DNA from: UBA7359 sp038142205
GTDB taxonomy: Bacteria; Pseudomonadota; Gammaproteobacteria; Eutrophobiales; Eutrophobiaceae
NCBI GenBank assembly: GCA_038142205.1
Contig: JAYQJO010000001.1
Span: 1,302,001 to 1,366,000 of the forward strand
Direction: 5' to 3'
DNA length: 64,000 bases
Position numbers and translations under genes: made by a program. Each line of letters starts with the position of its first letter. The stretch's first letter is position 1. Below the pieces are notes generated by a model. The model was not told the DNA's origin. It saw only the letters and a list, made by a program, of their open reading frames with translations, and searched no databases. Positions 19,701 to 31,700 of the stretch are shown here, piece by piece.

Positions 19701-22700
19701 ATTGATACCGCCAGCTAAATTAATGTTACCACCGGCAGTGGAGGCATCAATATCGACCGCACCACCGACACCGCCAGTAAGACGTGTGTTTATCGCTGCT
19801 GTATTGACTAAATCAACGGCATTCCCTGTATTTGCAGCGCCGTTTAATACGACATCACCACCATTCGTGTTGATGTTGGCATTAATATCAATCGCATTGG
19901 TTGTAATACTGAAGTTCGTACCTGCACCAGTGTTATCAACCTGGCCATTAAACTGTGTCGTTCCCGTGCCTGCTGTTTGTGTCAGGCTCGCTGCGGCTAA
20001 TGTTGTCGTTACCGTCACATCATTGGCTGAATTAACAGTGATGCAGATAAAGGTGTACCACCACCGACTGCACCTGTAAATGTGATGTCACCGGTACCGG
20101 CAGTCAAACCTAAATTAAATGTACCATTCAGCGTACTACCAAAACTAATATCGCCAGCCGTGCCTGCCGCTGTTCCTGTACCACCTGTGGTATCGATAAC
20201 AGAATTACCCGCTAAAATTACCGCATCATTAAAACTTATTGTTGTACCATTACCGCCATTACCTGCACCTTCACCGTCACCACCAGTGGAGGTCAAATCA
20301 TCATTTAACGTCACCGAGGTTGCACCATCTAAATCAATAACACCGGCTGCACCACCATCGGCCCCACTGCCCGCATCCGCATTACTACCGCTAGTATCAA
20401 TTGCACCAACACTCAACGTAGTACCTGCATTTAAGGTCACAGCACCACCAGCATTACCACCCGAGGTTGCGCCGTCCGTATCCGTTCCACCTAAGGCATT
20501 AATATCGCCGGTTATGATTGAGCCGGTTGTAGTAATCGAGACCGCGCCGCCTGCTGTGTCATTCGCACCTGTTGTTGTGATTAAGAAACCCGCTGAATCA
20601 AACGAGGTAATACCCGTCGTTGCGTTTAATGAGCCTGCTGTTAGTACCGCATTGATATCAATCGTCTCAACATTAGAGAAATCAACTGCACCACTTACAT
20701 TTAATGCACTCGTGACATCTATCGTGTCCGCGCCACCTGCATCAGTGATAGTTAGTGCCCTATTAGGACCGCCGGTAATCGTAAGATTGTTAACACCCGA
20801 GGTCATGTTTAAGGTTAAATCTTCCATGGTTGCATCGTAGGTCACCGCACCCATGCCGGCACTACGTGTTACCGTCGTACCACTAATGCTGTAATCGACG
20901 ACGGTTGCAACGCCTTGGTCATTAAACGTTAACGTATCTGTGTCGGCACCACCGGTTAACGTCATCGTGCCTGTAAGACCTGCTAAATCATTACCACCCG
21001 AACCCAAGGTAAACGTATCATTACCTTGACGTCCATCTATTGTACCGATACCACTGAAGTTGACGCTGTTGACCGTACCGCTACGATTGCCGGTAACATT
21101 AATAATATCTGCACCTGTCGCAGCTGCTGCATCATGACCATCAATTTGGCCGGTACCCGCATCCGTAATATCAGTTATGCCATCACCGTTTAATCCAATG
21201 AATTGATACGTTGCGCTAGTACCGACTAAATCAGTAAATCCGGTGTAAGGCCCTTTGTCGGTATTCGACACCGTACAAGTTCCGCCCGCCGTCGTACAAT
21301 TAAATTGGTCAATGCCAATGTTTTCAAAATTAGTGACCGTGCCTTCATCCCCGTTCTCAACAGCCGTTGCTTTTGTAATATTGACAGTGTCCCCTGTCGT
21401 GTGCCCTGCACCATCAACGGTACCTGTAACCGAGCCACCCGCTGTTAAATCCAAGGCATAAATATCATTACCCGCCCCACCTGTCGCACCACCATTCACG
21501 GCACCGCCTACAGTAAACGTCGCACCGGTATTGTCTTGACCCCATAGTAAGGTCCAGAGTCCGGTCGTTAATGCATCAACAGTTAGATCACCTTGCGTTG
21601 TTATTGCACTCGCATTTGTTGCATCAATGGTAAATCCACTTGAGTCAAAAGTTGTGATGTTTGAGGTTGCAGTAAAGCTGTCTGCATTGAATGCCGCATC
21701 AATATCGACTTGCGTACTGTCACTCAATACCACCGCGCCTAAACGTGTTGTACCGACCACACCATTAAAATCAATCGTGCCACCACGTACCGTTAAACCT
21801 TCTACACCACCCGTACTCGCATCAACTGTGCCGTTGAATGCTGTATTATTATCAGTGCCTCCATCAGCATCTATAGTTACAGTCGTACCTAATACGACTG
21901 CACCATTAAAATCTAATGTGTTACCACCTTGATCATCGACCTGAATCGTGGCGCCGTCTAAATTGATTGTTCCAGCAGTTATATCTAAGTCAGCTAAATT
22001 ACCGTTTGCTCCGGCACCTACACTACCACCTAACGTTGCAGTACCTGTGCCTGCGGTTATCGTTAAGGTACGATCAAAAGTTGTTGAATCATCTGCATTT
22101 ATTGTATTTGTGAATTGGACGTTACCATCCGTGCCTGCTGTGTCTGTATCAATCGTCACACCCGCACCCAACAACGCCGGACCTGTTACCGTCACGGTGT
22201 TACCTGCTGCATTCGAGGTCGTGATATCACCGTTCAACGTCACCGACGTACTACCCGTTAACCCCACCGTGTTAATGCCATCCGCCGTGTTCGTGCCGAT
22301 GGCTCCCACACTCACTGTGTTCGCCGTACCACCCGTTGACGTTAACGTCACGTCTTCACTCGATGTACCATCAATCGCTAACGCCGTAATCGCTCCGCCG
22401 CCACTGGTCACAATTAAATCACTGCCATCCGCTAACACAATGTTCCCCGTGTTAAACGCAATCGCATCGTCTGTACTCGTGAACGTTGTCGCCGCACCAC
22501 CATTCACTAATATGTTCTGTCCGGCCGCCGCCGCATAGTTCGCTTGATTCGCGTTGTACGTCGTACCCGTGAACGTCAATTGATTCGCCGCCGCCACGTC
22601 CGTTAAACCTGTTACACCGGCACCCGCACCACCAATGTCATTAATACTGATATCGTTACCGTCTACATCTAAACTCGCTAACGCCGCCGTATCACCTATC

Positions 22701-25700
22701 GCACCGCCCACCGTTACGTTCGCACCACCCGATTGCAGACTCAATGCCTGGGCATTATCAATCGTGCTCGTGAAATTAATGTCACCATCGGTACCTGCCG
22801 TGTTCGTCGTCACCGTCACACCCGCACCCAACAACGCCGGACCTGTTACCGTCACGGTGTTACCTGCTGCGTTCGAGGTCGTGATATCACCGTTCAACGT
22901 CACCGACGTACTACCCGTTAACCCCACCGTGTTAATGCCATCCGCCGTGTTCGTGCCGATGGCGCCCACACTCACTGTGTTCGCCGTACCACCCGTTGAC
23001 GTTAACGTCACGTCTTCACTCGATGTACCATCAATCGCTAACGCCGTAATCGCTCCGCCGCCACTGGTCACAATTAAATCACTGCCATCCGCTAACACAA
23101 TGTTCCCCGTGTTAAACGCAATCGCATCGTCTGTACTCGTGAACGTTGTCGCCGCACCACCATTCACTAATATGTTCTGTCCGGCCGCCGCCGCATAGTT
23201 CGCTTGATTCGCGTTGTACGTCGTACCCGTGAACGTCAATTGATTCGCCGCCGCCACGTCCGTTAAACCTGTTACACCGGCACCCGCACCACCAATGTTC
23301 GCTATCGAGATGTCATTACCATCAATATCTAAACTCGCTAACGCCGCCGTATCACCTATCGCACCGCCCACCGTTACGTTCGCACCACCCGATTGCAGAC
23401 TCAATGCCTGGGCATTATCAATCGTGCTCGTGAAATTAATGTCACCATCGGTGCCTGCTGTGTCTGTATCAATCGTCACACCCGCACCCAACAACGCCGG
23501 ACCTGTTACCGTCACGGTGTTACCTGCTGCATTCGAGGTCGTGATATCACCGTTCAACGTCACCGACGTACTACCCGTTAACCCCACCGTGTTAATGCCA
23601 TCCGCCGTGTTCGTGCCGATGGCTCCCACACTCACTGTGTTCGCCGTACCACCCGTTGACGTTAACGTCACGTCTTCACTCGATGTACCATCAATCGCTA
23701 ACGCCGTAATCGCTCCCGCCGCCACTGGTCACAATTAAATCACTGCCATCCGCTAACACAATGTTCCCCGTGTTAAACGCAATCGCATCGTCTGTACTCG
23801 TGAACGTTGTCGCCGCACCACCATTCACTAATATGTTCTGTCCGGCCGCCGCCGCATAGTTCGCTTGATTCGCGTTGTACGTCGTACCCGTGAACGTCAA
23901 TTGATTCGCCGCCGCCACGTCCGTTAAACCTGTTACACCGGCACCCGCACCACCAATGTTCGCTATCGAGATGTCATTACCATCAATATCTAAACTCGCT
24001 AACGCCGCCGTATCACCTATCGCACCGCCCACCGTTACGTTCGCACCACCCGATTGCAGACTCAATGCCTGGGCATTATCAATCGTGCTCGTGAAATTAA
24101 TGTCACCATCGGTGCCTGCTGTGTCTGTATCAATCGTCACACCCGCACCCAACAACGCCGGACCTGTTACCGTCACGGTGTTACCTGCTGCATTCGAGGT
24201 CGTGATATCACCGTTCAACGTCACCGACGTACTACCCGTTAACCCCACCGTGTTAATGCCATCCGCCGTGTTCGTGCCGATGGCGCCCACACTCACTGTG
24301 TTCGCCGTACCACCCGTTGACGTTAACGTCACGTCTTCACTCGATGTACCATCAATCGCTAACGCCGTAATCGCTCCGCCGCCACTGGTCACAATTAAAT
24401 CACTGCCATCCGCTAACACAATGTTCCCCGTGTTAAACGCAATCGCATCGTCTGTACTCGTGAACGTTGTCGCCGCACCACCATTCACTAATATGTTCTG
24501 TCCGGCCGCCGCCGCATAGTTCGCTTGATTCGCGTTGTACGTCGTACCCGTGAACGTCAATTGATTCGCCGCCGCCACGTCCGTTAAACCTGTTACACCG
24601 GCACCCGCACCACCAATGTTCATTAATCGAGATATCGTTACCATCAATATCTAAACTCGCTAACGCCGCCGTATCACCTATCGCACCGCCCACCGTTACG
24701 TTCGCACCACCCGATTGCAGACTCAATGCCTGGGCATTATCAATCGTGCTCGTGAAATTAATGTCACCATCGGTACCTGCTGTGTCTGTCGTCATCGTCA
24801 CACCCGCACCCAACAACGCCGGACCTGTTACCGTCACGGTGTTACCTGCTGCATTCGAGGTCGTGATATCACCGTTCAACGTCACCGACGTACTACCCGT
24901 TAACCCCACCGTGTTAATGCCATCCGCCGTGTTCGTGCCGATGGCGCCCACACTCACTGTGTTCGCCGTACCACCCGTTGACGTTAACGTCACGTCTTCA
25001 CTCGATGTACCATCAATCGCTAACGCCGTAATCGCTCCGCCGCCACTGGTCACAATTAAATCACTGCCATCCGCTAACACAATGTTCCCCGTGTTAAACG
25101 CAATCGCATCGTCTGTACTCGTGAACGTTGTCGCCGCACCACCATTCACTAATATGTTCTGTCCGGCCGCCGCCGCATAGTTCGCTTGATTCGCGTTGTA
25201 CGTCGTACCCGTGAACGTCAATTGATTCGCCGCCGCCACGTCCGTTAAACCTGTTACACCGGCACCCGCACCACCAATGTCATTAATACTGATATCGTTA
25301 CCGTCTACATCTAAACTCGCTAACGCCGCCGTATCACCTATCGCACCGCCCACCGTTACGTTCGCACCACCCGATTGCAGACTCAATGCCTGGGCATTAT
25401 CAATCGTGCTCGTGAAATTAATGTCACCATCGGTACCTGCCGTGTTCGTCGTCACCGTCACACCCGCACCCAACAACGCCGGACCTGTTACCGTCACGGT
25501 GTTACCTGCTGCATTCGAGGTCGTGATATCACCGTTCAACGTCACCGACGTACTACCCGTTAACCCCACCGTGTTAATGCCATCCGCCGTGTTCGTGCCG
25601 ATGGCGCCCACACTCACTGTGTTCGCCGTACCACCCGTTGACGTTAACGTCACGTCTTCACTCGATGTACCATCAATCGCTAACGCCGTAATCGCTCCGC

Positions 25701-28700
25701 CGCCACTGGTCACAATTAAATCACTGCCATCCGCTAACACAATGTTCCCCGTGTTAAACGCAATCGCATCGTCTGTACTCGTGAACGTTGTCGCCGCACC
25801 ACCATTCACTAATATGTTCTGTCCGGCCGCCGCCGCATAGTTCGCTTGATTCGCGTTGTACGTCGTACCCGTGAACGTCAATTGATTCGCCGCCGCCACG
25901 TCCGTTAAACCTGTTACACCGGCACCCGCACCACCAATGTTCGCTATCGAGATGTCATTACCATCAATATCTAAACTCGCTAACGCCGCCGTATCACCTA
26001 TCGCACCGCCCACCGTTACGTTCGCACCACCCGATTGCAGACTCAATGCCTGGGCATTATCAATCGTGCTCGTGAAATTAATGTCACCATCGGTGCCTGC
26101 TGTGTCTGTATCAATCGTCACACCCGCACCCAACAACGCCGGACCTGTTACCGTCACGGTGTTACCTGCTGCATTCGAGGTCGTGATATCACCGTTCAAC
26201 GTCACCGACGTACTACCCGTTAACCCCACCGTGTTAATGCCATCCGCCGTGTTCGTGCCGATGGCGCCCACACTCACTGTGTTCGCCGTACCACCCGTTG
26301 ACGTTAACGTCACGTCTTCACTCGATGTACCATCAATCGCTAACGCCGTAATCGCTCCGCCGCCACTGGTCACAATTAAATCACTGCCATCCGCTAACAC
26401 AATGTTCCCCGTGTTAAACGCAATCGCATCGTCTGTACTCGTGAACGTTGTCGCCGCACCACCATTCACTAATATGTTCTGTCCGGCCGCCGCCGCATAG
26501 TTCGCTTGATTCGCGTTGTACGTCGTACCCGTGAACGTCAATTGATTCGCCGCCGCCACGTCCGTTAAACCTGTTACACCGGCACCCGCACCACCAATGT
26601 TCGCTATCGAGATGTCATTACCATCAATATCTAAACTCGCTAACGCCGCCGTATCACCTATCGCACCGCCCACCGAAACATTACCTGCGCCCGCTTGTAA
26701 TGACAGCGTCGTGTCATTCGTAATTGCATCATCGATGGTTGAACTAAATGTGATGTCATTACCGCCTGCACTGGTCACAACTGTTGTCACTGCACCCGCA
26801 TCTAAATCAACCGCACCGGTGAACCCGACCGAACCAGATGTTGTTACTTGATAAGTCGTACTATTGAGATCGATATTGGTGGCGGTATAAGACTGCGCAC
26901 CCGTAGTTGTCACATTAACTACATCAAATTGATTGGCATTGGTAATCGTTAAACTTTCAATTGCAATTACACCGCCAATTGCTTGCTGAAATGTAATATC
27001 ACCGACGGTGCCTGTATTAACTACCAATGCAGTATCGCCACCAGCATCATCATTAACAGTACCTTGGAATGTAATATCGCTCGCAGCACCACTGGTACTC
27101 GACACCGTCGTCGTACCACCAGTCTGATTCAAGGTTACATCACTTCTAAACCTAATAATGCCGCTAGTCGGTGAATTTATGGAATCATAGTTCGAGCCAT
27201 TTAGATTGATATTGGTGCCACCAACATTACCCAGAAAAATATTTGCACTGCTTCCCGTGCCATCGACTCGAACGCTGTTCACGCTAACTGTATCACCACT
27301 TATGCTGGTATTGCCAACGCGTGTCGCGCCACCAACGGCACCACCGATCGTCACATTACCGGAGGTTCCGGCATTGATAGCTACTGTGTTTTCACCGGCG
27401 GCATCATCATCAATCGTGCTCGTAAAAGTAATATTATCGCCAGCATTGCCCGCTGTCGTCACACTACCTGCAGGCGTCGTGCCTAGGATGACTGGACCCG
27501 TCACGGTAATGAGACCGGAGGTCGTGCTTGTCAAAGCGCTATTCAACGTAATATTGTTGCCGGTAATCAAAATATCACCGGTATCAACATTAATGCTGTT
27601 TAGATCTATCTGATCACCATCAATGTCGACCGTTCCTATTGCGGTTACTGCGCCAATCGATGTAGCTGTAACATCACCATCTGCACCGGCATTTAAAGTT
27701 AACTGTGTAGCATCACCGTCTCGAATGGATGAGCTGATGGTAATGTCATCGCCAGCATTGCCTGCTGTTTGCACAGTTGTTGTTCCACCAGCTTGATCTA
27801 ATTCAATAGTGCCGCCACCAGCATCAAAAGTAATGCCGCCTGATGTCGTTGTCTGATACGTCGCGCCATTCAAATCTATATTAGTACCAGTAATAGCAAT
27901 ATTGCCGGATGTTACTTCGATGTTATTTACATCCACCTGATTCGCTGCACTGATGGTAAATCCTGTTAGATCATTAGCAGCTGCACCATTAACGGTACCT
28001 GAACCGACGGTACTTTGGATATCAACATCACCATCAACCGTACCATTTGCTGTTATGGTTAAAATATCGCCTGTTGTGTCAACCGATCCGATTGCACCTG
28101 TAATTTGAATTAAACCAGCTGTAGCAGCCGTTCCGCCATTGCCTGAATCAATAGTACGATTACCATCGACCAATACCGAATCCATGATGACAATATCACC
28201 ACCAGTCGTCGTGATATCGCCACTAAGTAATGTCGTATTACCTTGACCTTCGATCGTGAAATTTTTATCAGCAGTTGTTAGAGCAATCTCATTATCAATA
28301 TCGATATCGCCAGCTTCAGCGCGTAATCGTAATCCACTATCTGCAATCGATAAAACACCACTATCATTAACATTGATAGTGCCGGATTGCGTTGTATCAA
28401 TACCAACAATGATTTCTTCAATGGTTGCATCTGTTCGGTTTAATTCCGCTTCACTTAAATTTAATGTACCTGCAGCACCCGTACCCAAACCAATTGTTGA
28501 CGTTGCTGTTTCACCGGTAAAGGTAATACTGGTGGTTGTAGTCGCGCCTGTAGAGATTAAATTTGCTGCGGCATTAATAATAATGTCATCCGAACGGAAC
28601 ACCATGTTGCTATCATTTGAATCTAACGTCACTGCGCCAATTGTGATGCTATCTGCATCTGCGCCTTCCTGAGCAGTAACATCAATCGCATCAGACTCTA

Positions 28701-31700
28701 CATTGCCGTTAAACGATATATCATTACCAGTAATAGTGAATGCACCAATTTGATTGGTAATGCCGACAGCTTGTAATGACACATCACCATTTGTTCCCGC
28801 ATCCAGCGTTAAACTAGATTTTGTACCTAACTCATCAATGGTAGAAGTAAAGGTAATGTCGTCACCGACACCACCGCCACTGGTAACCGTTGTTGTTCCG
28901 CCTGCGAGTTCAAGATCAACTGCACCAGTAAATGTTACTAAGCCAGTAGTTGCTGTATAAGTCGTATTATTTAAATCTATATTGTTTGCGGATACAGTTA
29001 GATCCGTTTGGGCTGTGGCATTTTGTAGATCGACCGTTGAAAATGTATCTATCGCTATAGCACCGGTATTGGCTGTAACCGTACCAGAAAAAGTTGCGGA
29101 GTCATTGCCGCCAAAACCACTCACATCGATTGCGCCAGCAGTAACTGCACCAAGGAAAGTAGCTTGACCTCCAACCGCTGGATCAGTGCCTGCATCAACG
29201 GTTAAGGTACCATTACCGTCCATATTCACAGAGATGATGGTTGTATTCGAACCAGAATTAATTGTTAAGTTTTCACTACCCGCATCAGTCACTGCAGCGA
29301 GTTGAACAATACCAGTTGTACCATTTGAATCGATATTAACGGTACCACCACCGGTAAGATTAACCGCTGTAATACCAGAGCCAACCGAATCCCTTAAGTC
29401 TATGCCTGTTCCGCCATTAGCTGTAAGAGTTGTACCGGAATTTAAATTGACAGCCGTTCCAACATTATCCACATCGATATTTCTGGCTGTCGTGATACCA
29501 CCATTAAAATTAACTGTTTGCGCATTTTGGAGAAATAGACCGGTTCCGGATGTGGCTGTCGATGTGATAACACCGGTAAAGGTCATGGTATCGTCTGTAC
29601 CAGTACCATCGACCGTGATGTTGCCTGCATTTAATGTATTGTTGACTGTTAAGGTACTGCCGCCACCATTAGTATCAACATTAATGTCGAGAATATTCGT
29701 TGTATTGTTATTTAAAGTAACAGCTTGCAATGTAATCGCATTAGAAGCATTTAATTCCAGTTCAGTGATAGCCGTCGAATCAGTTATGTTACCTTGAATA
29801 TCTATATTACCCGCACTGGCAGTCAGTCTATTAGTCCCTCCACCATCAAGATCGATGTTTCCGTTACCAACAGAAATGGCTGCTGCAGTTAAATCAACAT
29901 TGTTACCAATCTGTATAACGTCATCAGAGCCCATTCCATCGATAGTGATAACACCGGTGCCTATATTTATATCACCATTAATATCAACATTTTCTGAACC
30001 GCTATTATTGTTATCGACATTAATATCTAAAGTTGGGACACCACCGTTATCAAATGTAATCGCACTAACAGAAATCCCTTCACCATTGACTTCAAATTCA
30101 GTTAAAGCAGCAGTATCAGTTACATTAAGGATATCGACTGTACCTGCAGATGCTGTTATTTGATGTGTACCGCCGCCCAAATTTAATGTTGGACCGGATG
30201 TAGTCATATCGATATTACCGGTAGTTGCCGTAATATCAGCGTCTGTACTTAAATTGAGATTAACGACAGTTGATATAGAAATACCATTTTGTGCACTTAA
30301 CCCATCAGCAAGTGTGACATTATCAATATCTGTTATCGTAATTCCGGCAGTATTTGATGTAACGGTATCTGTACCCGTTGCGTCACCAAAAATAAATGTA
30401 CTACCTGCACCAGGGCCATCAATATCTACCGTCCCGGCAGTAATGGCACCAGTCGCTGTACCTGTCGTGCCGCCCATATTGATATCAAGCAGACCATTAA
30501 TATCTATTGATTCGAGAGTAATGTTTGTACCTGAATTAATTTCAAGTTCTGTTGGTGTGCCCGTATCACTGATCGCGGCAGCCTGCACTTCTCCTGCAGT
30601 TGCAGTTAGTATGTTTATGCCTGCAGCGCCATCAAGATCTATCGCTGCAACAGTATCGTTTAAATCTAGATTACCAGTGGTAGCAGTTAAATCGACGTTT
30701 TGTGCTAAATCAATTGCGGAGTCAATATTGGAAATGGTAAACGCGCCACCAGAAGTCACATCAACATTAATATCTGCAGTAAATGCGTTGTTTAATGTTA
30801 ATAATCCGCCACCGGTTGTTAATGAGGTATTCGTATCAACAGTAATACTACCTGTTGCACCATCATTATTCCGATCAGCGTTAATGGTGACTGCACCAGT
30901 ATTGGTTGATTGAACCGTTGCAGCAAAAGCACCTCCCAAAGCAACATTCTCACCTTGTAAGGTAATTGTCCCGGTATAACCGGCATTATTAGACTCGACT
31001 GTACCTGCACCTGCTGCACCACCAACGACCAAGTTACCTGCTCCAGATGAGTCAGCATCGGCCGTTAATGTCACATTATCAGCTGCTGCACTAGTCGTTC
31101 GGACTATTGCGCCACCGGTAACATTAAGACCAGCGTTAGCATCTATCGCTATCGCACCTGAAGTAATCACATTACCAGTCGTACTAAAAAGCGCAGTTAC
31201 ATTTGATGTTGCGTTTATATCAATACCACCTGAACCAACCGTTATATCACCACTACTTGAAGTAGTACCACCTGAAGTAAGCGTTAGACTGCCCGTACCT
31301 GATGGCGTACCTGCACCCGCTCCGACATCAATATTCTGTGAAATGATAATACCGTTAGTTGCGGTTAAGGCAAGATTGATATTATCAGCAAGAGACACTG
31401 CAGCTGTATCAACAGTAATGGTTCCAGCAGTAACTGTTTGACTACCTGCAAAGTCACCAGCAGCACCTGCTGTTCCAGCCGTGCCAATTGTTAGAGTGCC
31501 AACATTTGAAATTTGATCTAATTCAGTATCTGTTAATGCGCCTGCACCGATTGATAAAGCAACACCAGAATCACCTGTATTATTCGATTGAGCAATCGCG
31601 ACATCACCACCACCCGCATCAATTGTGCCTGCAATAGTAAAACTGTTACCGATTAACGTGACATTACCACCACCTGAATTGAGTGCAGCACCCGCATCTA

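Noticed and set aside
22130..26678. Regular repeats considered as CRISPR or satellite DNA
   Set aside because: The period is 660 bases, a multiple of three, units are coding and nearly identical without unique spacers, and there are no cas genes.
20082..26851. Series of near-identical ORFs on the plus strand (for example 187 and 62 codons) opposite the tpsA repeats
   Set aside because: They repeat with the 660-bp period, have no ribosome sites and arise because the coding strand almost lacks codons whose complement is a stop. The minus strand carries the signal peptide, TPS domain and coherent shaft.
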